From NCBI GenBank assembly GCA_001421095.1, contig LIIK01000009.1:41741-72268 (forward strand): a DNA stretch of 30,528 nt. Reading direction: 5' to 3'. The stretch comes from Candidatus [Bacteroides] periocalifornicus. Lineage in GTDB: Bacteria; Bacteroidota; Bacteroidia; Bacteroidales; CAJPTX01. Shown one piece after another: positions 15,983 through 23,850 of the stretch (its first letter is position 1; each line of letters starts with the position of its first letter). Both the position numbers and the translations under genes were made by a program. The notes under the pieces were generated by a model. It was not told where the DNA came from. It did no database searches and worked only from the letters and a program-made list of their open reading frames with translations.

Positions 15983-16515
15983 TCAATGAAATAAATAAAA
16001 GTGGAGAATTTACAGCGTTGCTACTAACCATTCTCCCGAAACCAAATACATCAATGTACAGCGTTCTTCACTAATTATCAGATGGTTGCGCTTCGTTTCG
16101 CTTTCTCCCCTAGCCCATCTAATTGTTTCTATAGGTTGAAAAATCTCTAAAATCTGAAAATTGAATGAATACGACTATTAGGCTGTCAATTTTGTAGAAA
16201 ATGTGCCTAACTGTCCGAATGCCTAGCAGGTGCAATATAAGTTACAGGAGTGGATGGGTACGTATAGCTTTTTCGTTCAATCGCTTAATCGTTGTTCGTC
16301 ATGAGAAAGAGAGCAAGAAGGAGGAAACTATTAAAATTAACAACGTGTGTTTTTTCTTGTTCATAACTTATACGGAAAAAGTTAGCATGTGATTTTGAAA
16401 GCTCACTTTTGCGCTCTATGTACAGAAAACCGAGAATTGCAAATTTAATTGCGCTTTTTCTTGTACAAGTTATGAACAATGCTGTTGTTGATGCTTCAGT
16501 TGCGATGTTAATAAC
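15983..16515. other. AT-rich gap between ruvB and the SPOR gene
   Basis: No credible gene: the short frames at 16201-16392 and 16285-16479 overlap antiparallel and look like chance. The only structure seen is an inverted repeat, TTGTTCATAACTT (16357-16369) and AAGTTATGAACAA (16467-16479), flanked by two copies of TTTTTCTTGT. The ruvB promoter should lie here but does not match the consensus. Confidence 0.5.
16357..16479. repeat. Inverted repeat, 13-base arms, 97-base spacer
   Basis: The arms TTGTTCATAACTT and AAGTTATGAACAA are exact reverse complements. The direct word TTTTTCTTGT overlaps or precedes each arm (16351 and 16455). It lies 37 bases beyond the stop of the SPOR gene on the minus strand. 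Confidence 0.5.
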
Positions 16516-17457
16516 TCAATTTGTTTGTTCAAGGAGCCACATCCCCTCTTTGCCCGTTTTTTTTCTGAGCTGCGCAAGCTCAATGTTTGCCTGGTTTTTA
16601 TCGTAGAAATGGGCCAGTGATACCCTGTATAGCCCATTGATATTGATTAGCTCTGGGTTATACCCCTCCCAGCGCAGTTGGTGGAAGAGTTTTTCGGCAT
16701 TGGTTCGTTCCGCAAAGCTGCCCGCCACTAGGTAGTAGACGTTCTTCCTGTCAGCATGCGTTGTGGGTGTGAGAGCCATTTTCTGCTCGTGATTTCGCTC
16801 TATTTGGCTGTAGGGCGTTACCTCTGTCGAATCCTCCTCTAGCATCGTTTCTTGTTCGCGGTGCTGTGAGGTGGTATTGGGGGGTATTGGTGTACTCTCT
16901 TTATCTTGGTACGCCCAGTACGCAATGCCGATGCCAACTCCCACTATGGCTATTGGGAGCGTTATGGCCATTGCTACTCCCCTCTTTCCCTTTCCGTTTC
17001 GCCGTTTCTTTGTGAGCATATCTGGCATTGAAACTCGTAGGTAGCCAAATGTGTCCAGCTCTAGCTTTTCACCCGCGTAGGGGTTGAATATGATAGCATC
17101 GCCCTTGCGGTAGAGCTGGCCGATTCCCTCAAACCCGATCCGTTCACCACTCTTTAGCCTCTGGTTGGTGGAGTTCACCCATTGTCGTAGGGCTTGCTGT
17201 GCTTCCTTTTCTGGAATCCCGAGGTGTGTACAGAGGTAGTGTACTATGCTGCCGTCGTCAAATTTACGCTCGGTAGTGAAACCTATCCTCTCTTCGGGTG
17301 CTGTGAGTAGTTGTAGCCTCGTGTCTATACGTGAGGGGGTGGAATCTTTCAGAAAGCTCCCAATGGAAGGAATGCTGACAAAAGAATTCTCTTGCAGTAT
17401 GAATCGTATCAAGCTGTTAATCAACATACCTTGTCGTTTTGGTTTGGAATATTCCAT
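16516..17457 (-). CDS. CCDC81-type HU domain and SPOR domain membrane protein
   Basis: A 313-aa protein. Residues about 10-150 resemble the two bacterial HU-CCDC81 domains (MLINSLIRFILQENSFVSIP then SIGSFL, and later IGFEGIGQLYRKGDAIIFNP). A basic stretch and one membrane helix follow (about 160-184), then a low-complexity linker. A SPOR domain (about 240-313) starts at VYYLVAGSFAERTNAEKLFH. SPOR domains bind denuded peptidoglycan strands at division sites, so a role at the septum or in envelope remodelling is likely. The topology places SPOR in the periplasm and the HU-like part in the cytoplasm. The start is uncertain: 17457 has AGGA upstream, while the ATG at 17427 gives the usual family N-terminus. 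The gene is last in the minus-strand run. Confidence 0.82.
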   Translation of the reverse strand: MEYSKPKRQGMLINSLIRFILQENSFVSIPSIGSFLKDSTPSRIDTRLQLLTAPEERIGFTTERKFDDGSIVHYLCTHLGIPEKEAQQALRQWVNSTNQRLKSGERIGFEGIGQLYRKGDAIIFNPYAGEKLELDTFGYLRVSMPDMLTKKRRNGKGKRGVAMAITLPIAIVGVGIGIAYWAYQDKESTPIPPNTTSQHREQETMLEEDSTEVTPYSQIERNHEQKMALTPTTHADRKNVYYLVAGSFAERTNAEKLFHQLRWEGYNPELININGLYRVSLAHFYDKNQANIELAQLRKKTGKEGMWLLEQTN

Positions 17458-17620
17458 AGTGTGGGAATCCTGTGGAAGTCTAGTAATTTTCCCCTGCACT
17501 CGGTATCGTTCTTTGCGAGCTAATAGGCCTGTTGCTATACATTGAAGGTGCCGTAAATCCCTTTAGGTTCGCAGCGGCAACTGATATGGATTTACTGATA
17601 ACTAACCATTTCTCGTTCTG

Positions 17621-18148
17621 CTAGAATTCGTATTCCGCCACAGTGCCGTATGGTGGCAGGTAATCGAAGAAATCGTTGTTGAAGGTTTTCCCCTTCAAGA
17701 GTTCTGCACTGAGGAATATTCCCCCGTGCGTGAATACGAGTAGATTATCCTGTAGTTCTGCTTTTTTCTCTTGCAAAAAATCCTGAAATCTGTCCCTAAT
17801 CATAAGAAAAGATTCCCCCGAGGGCATCGGTTCAGTCAGCTGATTCTCAAACCAGTGTGACACTCTAGGGTCAGGATTGCTGTACATGAACGTCCATTCC
17901 CATTCACCGAAATTTATTTCTTTCAGCCTATTGTCCTTGGTGGCATCTTTATAGCCGCAGAACTCTGCTAGACGTACACACCTTGAGAGGGGGCTACAGT
18001 AGACGTGATCATACGTCTTAGGATTGATTTTACCCCGCACCACCTTCGCTTCTTCCTCAAAGCTCTCCTTCAGCGGAACGTCGGTCTGCCCGTAGCAGAT
18101 CATCCTTGGAACATCTACCGTGGTGTGGCGAACAAGAGTAACCCTCAT
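17621..18148 (-). CDS. Histidine phosphatase family protein, CobC-like
   Basis: The 175-aa protein has the phosphoglycerate-mutase-like fold of small histidine phosphatases. The phospho-accepting His8 lies in LVRHT, with partner residues in SPLSRC (52-57), Glu82 in NFGEWEW, and the second His141 in VFTHGG. The size and INFGEWEW-type motif are closest to alpha-ribazole phosphatase (CobC) of cobalamin synthesis, but no cobalamin gene is nearby, so the substrate is uncertain. The ATG at 18148 starts directly with the beta-strand leading to RH. It is 56 bases from the UPF0316 gene and is probably read in the same transcript. Confidence 0.8.
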   Translation of the reverse strand: MRVTLVRHTTVDVPRMICYGQTDVPLKESFEEEAKVVRGKINPKTYDHVYCSPLSRCVRLAEFCGYKDATKDNRLKEINFGEWEWTFMYSNPDPRVSHWFENQLTEPMPSGESFLMIRDRFQDFLQEKKAELQDNLLVFTHGGIFLSAELLKGKTFNNDFFDYLPPYGTVAEYEF

Positions 18149-18204
18149 ATTAGCATTATGGGAAAACGGTTGTTTATTAATACGTTAAGGCATCCATTCT
18201 CTTC

Positions 18205-18789
18205 CTATTTGCCCTTTCTCCAGAAGCGAAACCACCTCCTCCTTTTCTGCTCATTGTGGGGAAATATACCAGCGCTGGCCGTGCGCACATCTTCCACAGA
18301 GTAGAAGGTGGAGGGGTTGAAGCTCCGTACGGTCTTGAGTACGTCGGGAATCTGCTTTCGGCTGGCTACGCAGTAGATCAATGCCACATCGCCTTGTGAA
18401 CCCTGCGCCTGCACCCTTGTTGCGCCGTATCCCTTGGCATTCAGCTCATTGGTTATCTGCTGTCCGAACTCCTGGGTGATGATCCTCACCACCTGCATCC
18501 CAACAGCCAAGTGCTCTTCTACCCTGAGCCCCACGTAGTTTCCCGTGGCGAACCCTAGGGCATAGGCCAAGTAGCATCCTATATGGTTTGCATGGCTCAT
18601 TATCTGCCCTATGGCAACAATCCAGATGAAAACCTCAAAGAAGCCTAGGAGTGGCGCCATGGCCTTGTTTCCCCTTGATACGAAGACGATACGCATAGTT
18701 CCCAACGTAACGTCTGCAATGCGGGTGCAGAAGATGAGAATCGGGAGGATAAGGTAGGTGAAGTACGGATTATTGAGCAGTTCTTCCAT
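18205..18789 (-). CDS. UPF0316/DUF2179 membrane protein (YebE-like)
   Basis: A 194-aa protein with three predicted membrane helices (about 10-30, 43-63 and 68-88). The family motif TRIADVTLGTMRIVFVSRG bridges helices 1 and 2. A C-terminal cytoplasmic DUF2179 domain (about 105-170) contains GYGATRVQAQGSQGDVALIY. The tail is highly basic (KRRRWFRFWRKGK). The family's function is not established; DUF2179 domains are thought to sense small ligands. The start at 18789 is 27 bases after the stop of the CapA-like gene, which supports one operon. Length is usual for the family. Confidence 0.85.
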   Translation of the reverse strand: MEELLNNPYFTYLILPILIFCTRIADVTLGTMRIVFVSRGNKAMAPLLGFFEVFIWIVAIGQIMSHANHIGCYLAYALGFATGNYVGLRVEEHLAVGMQVVRIITQEFGQQITNELNAKGYGATRVQAQGSQGDVALIYCVASRKQIPDVLKTVRSFNPSTFYSVEDVRTASAGIFPHNEQKRRRWFRFWRKGK

Positions 18790-18816
18790 GCTGGGAGGTG
18801 GTTGTGCTTTGAAGGG

Positions 18817-20016
18817 TTAGAACGCTTGGCCTTGGCCATCAATAGAGTATGTTTCGGAAGAAAAGGGTGGTCGAACCTGCCTGTGCATGGGGGCGAAAAT
18901 CCCCCACCCGCCCCCGAACAAATCATCGGCTAAGGTAACAAATTTCTTTTGATTAGGCTCCATACCGCTGCTATCTGTATTAACGGATTCTAGCGGCATT
19001 ATTACATACTGCTGCTGCCCGTTGTATATTGTCTGCCTTTCTACGTAGGTTAGCAGGTATTGCCCATTGGTAATTGCCACGCCTTCAGGATTAAATGAGA
19101 GGGTGAACTTAATGATAGCCGCTCCAGCCCTTGGATAGGTTCGTTGGGCGGAGATGAAATTCCCAAGCGAAAAGGCACAGAATTGTCGCACGCTCCCTGT
19201 AGAATCCGCCACAATGGCAAGCGGTTGTAGTACGTGCGGATGGTTGCCAATTACTGCCGTTACGCCCTCACGCATGAGAATTTGCCACATTTTCAGCTGC
19301 TGCTTGTTTGGGGCTAAGCGGTACTCTTCGCCCCAGTGCATGGCCACTATGGTAGCATCAGCAAGCTTCTTAGCCCTCCTTATATCATTGATAATGCGAG
19401 AGGTATCTATAATATTGACAATGGTAGGCGGAGAGAATGGAATCCCATTCGTTCCGTACGTGTAGGCCAGAATGGCGATTTTTTTACCCGATTTCTCCAG
19501 AATGAGCGGCGAATTGGCCAGCCAGTCGCTGCTATCCTTAAAAGTACCAGTGTGCGGGATTTCGGCGCTGTCAAGCTTCGTAATGGTTCTAATAATGCCA
19601 GCATTTCTACGGTCGCAGCAGTGGTTGTTGGCAGTGGTAAGCACATTGAAACCAGCCCACTTTAGCCCGATGAGCAAGGAGTCTGGCGCACTAAAGCAAG
19701 GGTAGCCCTTGTAGGGTTTTCCGCCTAGGGTAAGCTCCAGATTACCAATGGCGAAGTCGGCCTCCCTAAGGTAGGGGGCTACGTGCCGAAAGCATTCGGT
19801 GTAATCATACCCCCCACTGGCGCAGGCAGCTGAGGCTATTTGCGATTCGTGCTGCATGATATCACCAGTTATCGCAATGGTGATATCCACCGAATCTTGC
19901 AGGCCAGAAGGCCAAGTGGAGTGGTAATTTTCTACTGGAAAGTTGGTGCTGCTGGGCAAAAGCCAGAGAGCCAAAATCCAAGATAGCACGAATAGCGAGC
20001 AATAGTTAGTTTTCAT
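18817..20016 (-). CDS. CapA/PgsA-family metallophosphatase-fold protein
   Basis: A 399-aa exported protein: an N-terminal hydrophobic segment (about 6-21) acts as signal peptide or anchor. The CapA domain follows, with ITGDIMQHESQI (Asp52 in the usual GD motif), then ANNHCCDR (canonically ANNHxxD), AMHWGEEY, and GNHPHVLQP. These metal-site motifs place it in the calcineurin-like CapA family, named for poly-gamma-glutamate capsule synthesis; many members have other envelope roles, and no capB/capC is adjacent. The start overlaps the end of the PAP2 gene by 11 bases, so translation is probably coupled. The downstream UPF0316 gene follows at 27 bases. Confidence 0.85.
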   Translation of the reverse strand: MKTNYCSLFVLSWILALWLLPSSTNFPVENYHSTWPSGLQDSVDITIAITGDIMQHESQIASAACASGGYDYTECFRHVAPYLREADFAIGNLELTLGGKPYKGYPCFSAPDSLLIGLKWAGFNVLTTANNHCCDRRNAGIIRTITKLDSAEIPHTGTFKDSSDWLANSPLILEKSGKKIAILAYTYGTNGIPFSPPTIVNIIDTSRIINDIRRAKKLADATIVAMHWGEEYRLAPNKQQLKMWQILMREGVTAVIGNHPHVLQPLAIVADSTGSVRQFCAFSLGNFISAQRTYPRAGAAIIKFTLSFNPEGVAITNGQYLLTYVERQTIYNGQQQYVIMPLESVNTDSSGMEPNQKKFVTLADDLFGGGWGIFAPMHRQVRPPFSSETYSIDGQGQAF

Positions 20017-20602
20017 TGCTATTCGCCCTCTTTTTAACCCGACGTTCTACAAGGATTCTCAGCCTGCATGTGCCAAAGTACACGGCAGAACCGACGAGCA
20101 GTCCGAATATCGCGCCACAAAGTACGTCGCCTGGGTAGTGTACCCCCATGTACACCCTACTGAGCGACACCACCATTGCCCACAGGAATAGCAGCCACCC
20201 GAGTAGTTTACTCCTAGCAAAAAGCGTGCCAAAGAGCGCAACGGCCATGCAATTACAGGCGTGCGATGATATGAACCCATACTGCCCACCGCAGTGTCCG
20301 TATGGTAGGTATACCAGCCCCTGTAGCTCTTGGGCGTGGCAGGGACGTAGTCGTTGCACGGTATTTTTGAAGAGATGTACCGATAGCTGGTCGGCGAGGA
20401 GAATGGTTATGGCCACACCCAGCATAAACCAGAGCAGCCCCCCCCACCCTGCCTTACGCCATACGAGGTAGAGGATTAGCAGGTAGAGCGGTATCCAGGT
20501 TAATTTCCCAGAGCAGAAGGCCATTATAGGGTCTAGCCATGCGGTATGGAGTCCATTTATGGCCAAGAACGCCTGCCTATCCAGCTCTAGCAACCACTCC
20601 AT
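20006..20602 (-). CDS. PAP2-family membrane phosphatase
   Basis: A 198-aa integral membrane protein with about five helices. The three PAP2 motifs are visible: KNTVQRLRP (79-87), FISSHA (110-115, where PSGH is more usual, so the Pro and Gly are replaced by Ser), and SRVYMGVHYPGD (148-159) with the catalytic His155. Members dephosphorylate lipid pyrophosphates or phosphates such as undecaprenyl pyrophosphate or lipid A. The altered middle motif is seen in some active bacterial members, so loss of activity cannot be inferred. It begins 9 bases after the obg stop and overlaps the CapA-like gene by 11 bases: a tight operon. Confidence 0.85.
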   Translation of the reverse strand: MEWLLELDRQAFLAINGLHTAWLDPIMAFCSGKLTWIPLYLLILYLVWRKAGWGGLLWFMLGVAITILLADQLSVHLFKNTVQRLRPCHAQELQGLVYLPYGHCGGQYGFISSHACNCMAVALFGTLFARSKLLGWLLFLWAMVVSLSRVYMGVHYPGDVLCGAIFGLLVGSAVYFGTCRLRILVERRVKKRANSNEN

Positions 20603-20611
20603 ATTCCACTT

Positions 20612-21607
20612 CTAGCTATTATGCAGCGCTTTCCACAGCTCGTCGCGTAGTGGCATAAGCCCATCGCCCTTTATGGCTGAGATGAATCCGTAGGGAGCAT
20701 CGAGGTCTAGGGTTTCCTCTATCTCCCGCTTCAGCTCTGCATCTATGAGGTCTAGCTTAGTTATAGCCACCACGCGCTTTTTCTCCAACAGCTCTGGATT
20801 GTAGAGTTCCAGCTCGCGGAGTAGCGTGCGGTACTCTGCATTGATGTCACCAGAGGTAACTGGGATGAGGAAGAGCAGAATGGAGTTCCTCTCTATATGC
20901 CTTAGGAATTGAATTCCAAGACCTCTCCCCTCGTGTGCACCCTCTATGATACCAGGAATGTCAGCCATCACAAAGGAGTAATCATCCCTGTAGTGGACAA
21001 TCCCGAGGTTGGGCTGTAACGTGGTGAAGGGGTAGTCTGCCACCTTAGGGCGGGCAGCGGAGAGAGAGGCCAGCAGGGTCGATTTCCCAGCATTTGGGAA
21101 ACCCACCAGCCCCACATCGGCCAGCAGCTTAAGCTCTAGGGTCACCCATCCCTCTTGCCCCTCCTCGCCGGGCTGCGCAAAGCGGGGAGTTTGTCGGGTG
21201 GCAGTGCGGAAATTCCAATTCCCTAGCCCACCACGCCCGCCGCGTTTTAGTACCAGCTGTTCGCCATTGCGTAGTATTTCACCTATTACCTCGCCGGTCT
21301 CATCGTCTTTAGCCACCGTGCCCAGCGGCACCTGTAGGACTACGCTTGTGCCATTGGCACCCGTACTGCGCTGTTTGCCCCCAGGTTGCCCGTTGGAGGC
21401 AAGGGCGTGCTTGTTGTACTTCAGGTGGAGCAGAGTCCACATTTGGTCGTTGCCCTGCATTATCACGTCACCCCCGCATCCCCCGTCGCCCCCATCTGGT
21501 CCGCCTTTGGGGACGAATTTCTCGCGGCGCAGATGTGCACTGCCTGCCCCTCCGTGCCCCGAGCGGCAGAAGATCTTGACGTAGTCGATAAAGTTGCTTT
21601 CGGCCAT
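20612..21607 (-). CDS. obg: GTPase Obg/CgtA
   Basis: A 331-aa essential GTPase linked to 50S ribosome assembly and stress responses. The glycine-rich Obg fold fills residues about 1-160 (GHGGAGSAHL, GGPDGGDGGCGGDV). The G domain has P-loop GFPNAGKS (169-176), switch region YPFTTLQPN, DIPG (216-219), and TKLD (283-286). The protein ends shortly after the G domain, without the C-terminal extension some species have; this short form is common in Bacteroidota. It starts 48 bases after adk and precedes the PAP2 gene by 9 bases. Confidence 0.96.
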   Translation of the reverse strand: MAESNFIDYVKIFCRSGHGGAGSAHLRREKFVPKGGPDGGDGGCGGDVIMQGNDQMWTLLHLKYNKHALASNGQPGGKQRSTGANGTSVVLQVPLGTVAKDDETGEVIGEILRNGEQLVLKRGGRGGLGNWNFRTATRQTPRFAQPGEEGQEGWVTLELKLLADVGLVGFPNAGKSTLLASLSAARPKVADYPFTTLQPNLGIVHYRDDYSFVMADIPGIIEGAHEGRGLGIQFLRHIERNSILLFLIPVTSGDINAEYRTLLRELELYNPELLEKKRVVAITKLDLIDAELKREIEETLDLDAPYGFISAIKGDGLMPLRDELWKALHNS

Positions 21608-21655
21608 AGCCTTACCCTCTAGCTCTCTCCGTATCTTGTATCCGGTCGCAATCCC

Positions 21656-22234
21656 CTACCCTAGCAGCGCATCTACCCGCTTCGTTAGCTGCTCGTAGGT
21701 TTCCTCCACGCTTAGCGCACCCTTTATACGCTGGAATTTCCCTCGGCGCATGTAGTAGCGTGCCAGCGGTAAAGTGCTGGTTTCGTACACGGAAATCCGG
21801 TTGGCCACTATAGATTCGTTCTGGTCATCGGCTCTACCCTCGATGTTCGCCCGGTTTTTAAGCCTGCGAATCAGTTCATCCTTGGGAACGTCGAGCATCA
21901 GCACGGCATCCACCTGTTCATGCTCCGCCTTTAACAGGGCATCGAGCCGTTCGGCTTGGGCCACCGTCCGGGGGAATCCGTCGAATATAAACCCCTTGCA
22001 ACCAGTGCATTGGTGTAGCACATCGGCTATTATTCCGATGACCATCTCGTCGGGAACTAGCCCGCCAGTCTCCATGTATTTCTTCGCCTCTAGCCCCAGG
22101 GGAGTACCAGCGGCCATGGCGTTTCGCAGCATTTCGCCAGTGGATAGGTGCTTGAGTCCGTACCTATCTCTTAGCCGTACCGCCTGCGTGCCTTTGCCTG
22201 CACCAGGCGCACCGAAAAGGATGAGATTCAGCAT
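21656..22234 (-). CDS. adk: Adenylate kinase
   Basis: A 192-aa enzyme interconverting ATP + AMP and 2 ADP. The P-loop is GAPGAGKGTQ (8-17), the AMP site includes LSTGEMLRNA, and FDGFPRTVAQAE is the classical adenylate kinase signature. The LID is the short type without zinc cysteines, which explains the length below 214 aa. The ATG at 22234 has AGGAGG nearby, a stronger ribosome site than most genes here. It lies 189 bases after hpt, with a possible promoter in between, and 48 bases before obg. Confidence 0.96.
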   Translation of the reverse strand: MLNLILFGAPGAGKGTQAVRLRDRYGLKHLSTGEMLRNAMAAGTPLGLEAKKYMETGGLVPDEMVIGIIADVLHQCTGCKGFIFDGFPRTVAQAERLDALLKAEHEQVDAVLMLDVPKDELIRRLKNRANIEGRADDQNESIVANRISVYETSTLPLARYYMRRGKFQRIKGALSVEETYEQLTKRVDALLG

Positions 22235-22371
22235 GGATTTGACCTCCTAATATATTGAATGGTAGAGTAATTCAGATTTTAGTAGGGAAGGAACAATGGA
22301 AGCCGTTGCGTGAATATAGCTTTATTGTTTAGTGCGGTGATATTGCCATAAATTTTCAGCCCTACTAAATT

Positions 22372-22379
22372 CAAAAATA
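22372..22379 (-). promoter_or_regulatory. Possible -7 box (TATTTTTG) before adk
   Basis: On the minus strand TATTTTTG fits TAnnTTTG, about 140 bases before the adk start in the 189-base hpt-adk gap. The -33 element is not clear. Confidence 0.3.
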
Positions 22380-22423
22380 CAACGGAGATTTTAGAGCGCA
22401 TTGCGTGCTACGTTGTTCCATCC

Positions 22424-22969
22424 CTACTCTGTCCGAATGTACAACTCTGGAAGCCCCCTCCCCAGCCCGTTGTAATCGAGTCCATAGCCGACTACAAAGC
22501 GGTTGGGCAGCTCTTCACCCACATGGTGTACAGTGTAGTTGCCCCTGAAGGCCTCGGGCTTGGTGAACATGGCAGCAATGCGCACCTCCTTTGCGCCTTG
22601 GCGTTCCAGCTCCTGCATGAGGCGAGCCATGGTGAGCCCGCTGTCCACAATGTCCTCCACCACCAGCACCCTTTTACCCCGTAATGGCTGGCGAAGCCCA
22701 AGTATTTCTGAAACCTCACCGCACGACGCTGTACCCTGGTAAGAGCTATAGCGGATGAATTCGATTTCCACCTCCATCTGCAGCGCGCGTAGCAGGTCGG
22801 CGGCAAACACGAACGCCCCATTCAGCATGCACAGGAGTATGGGCAGCTCTTGCCCGGCGTAGTACGACCGTATCTCTGCTGCTACACGCCCTACCCTACT
22901 GGCTATTTGGCTCTGCGATAGGTAGGGCGTGAATTTTAGCCCGGCTACCTCTACCGTTTCACCCTCCAT
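22424..22969 (-). CDS. hpt: Hypoxanthine phosphoribosyltransferase
   Basis: A 181-aa purine salvage enzyme that converts hypoxanthine (or guanine) and PRPP to IMP (or GMP). The PRPP-binding loop is VLVVEDIVDSGLT (101-113). An early CMLNGAFVFAADL and the later VVGYGLDYNGLGRGLP are typical of HPRT. The start is set by overlap: the lpxA stop TGA and the hpt ATG share one base (TGATG at 22971-22967), a usual sign of translational coupling. Longer starts run inside lpxA in another frame and are not real. Presence directly behind lpxA is a genome-organisation feature; the two enzymes share no pathway. Confidence 0.94.
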   Translation of the reverse strand: MEGETVEVAGLKFTPYLSQSQIASRVGRVAAEIRSYYAGQELPILLCMLNGAFVFAADLLRALQMEVEIEFIRYSSYQGTASCGEVSEILGLRQPLRGKRVLVVEDIVDSGLTMARLMQELERQGAKEVRIAAMFTKPEAFRGNYTVHHVGEELPNRFVVGYGLDYNGLGRGLPELYIRTE

Positions 22970-23754
22970 CACTCCTCCTTCCCGCCCCGTATAAGGCCGC
23001 GCGACGAACCTTTTATGAAATTGATAATCTCGTCTTTTTCGGGCACTGGGCGGATATCCTGCGCTATCTGCTCCAGGGCCTGCGTCACATTCAGCCCCTC
23101 GCGGTAGAGGATTCGGTAGGCCTCCTGTATCTCCTGTACCAGCTCGCCAGCAAAGCCCCGCCTCCGTAGCCCTACGATATTTAGCCCGCAGAAGGTAATG
23201 GGATCGCGCCCTGCGATTACATATGGGGGGATATCCTTCAGAACCCGCGAGCCGCCCTGCACCATGGTATGCTTGCCAATACGGGTGAACTGGTGAACGA
23301 GGCACCCTCCAGAGAGGATGGCGAAATCGTCTACCTCTACCTCCCCGGCGAGCTGTGTGGAGTTGCCCAGTATCACGTTGTTGCCCAGCTCGCAGTCATG
23401 CGCCACGTGCGCGTAGGCCATTATTAGGCACTTGTTGCCGATTTTGGTTACCATGCGGGCTGCGGTACCCCTGTTCACCGTGGCGCATTCGCGTATGGTG
23501 GTGTCATCGCCAATTACCGCAGTGGTGTACTCCCCGGCAAATTTCAGGTCCTGCGGTATAGCTCCCACCACGGCGCCCGGGAAAACCCGGCAGCGAGCCC
23601 CGAGCCGACTCCCATCAAATACCACCGCATGCGTTCCTATCCAGGAGCCGTCGCCTATCTCCACATCGCCGGCTATGTAGGCGAAGGGTTCTACTACCAC
23701 CCCTTTACCCAGGCGGGCTTTTGGGTCTACGTAAGCTAGGTTGCTTATCGACAT
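22969..23754 (-). CDS. lpxA: UDP-N-acetylglucosamine acyltransferase LpxA
   Basis: The 261-aa first enzyme of lipid A synthesis, which puts a 3-hydroxyacyl chain from ACP onto UDP-GlcNAc. The left-handed beta-helix is built from hexapeptide repeats starting at residue 9. The catalytic His119 lies in AYAHVAHDCELGNN, and the acyl-chain region includes GGCLVHQFTRIG. The helical C-terminal domain starts near 190 (NIVGLRRRGF). Length matches the family. It sits 96 bases after lpxC-fabZ, which supplies the following step and acyl-ACP metabolism, so the order lpxC/fabZ-lpxA forms the usual Bacteroidota lipid A cluster. Confidence 0.96.
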   Translation of the reverse strand: MSISNLAYVDPKARLGKGVVVEPFAYIAGDVEIGDGSWIGTHAVVFDGSRLGARCRVFPGAVVGAIPQDLKFAGEYTTAVIGDDTTIRECATVNRGTAARMVTKIGNKCLIMAYAHVAHDCELGNNVILGNSTQLAGEVEVDDFAILSGGCLVHQFTRIGKHTMVQGGSRVLKDIPPYVIAGRDPITFCGLNIVGLRRRGFAGELVQEIQEAYRILYREGLNVTQALEQIAQDIRPVPEKDEIINFIKGSSRGLIRGGKEE

Positions 23755-23806
23755 ACAATCTGTTGAATCAGGAATCCTATGCTAAAGTCTCGGTTCTATT
23801 ATAGCT

Positions 23807-23816
23807 TGTAGGGGCG
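23807..23816. repeat. TGTAGGGGCG word, possible hairpin-element relic
   Basis: TGTAGGGGCG matches the left end of the hairpin element at 4491 and lies in the 96-base lpxC-lpxA gap. The rest of the element is not present, so this may be chance. Confidence 0.2.
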
Positions 23817-23850
23817 CAGAGGCGGGGGGCGTTGCACCCAGGACTAGCAG

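Noticed and set aside
16201..16479. Two short frames (63 and 64 aa) overlapping antiparallel upstream of ruvB
   Set aside because: AT-rich chance frames, no ribosome site, no recognisable sequence.
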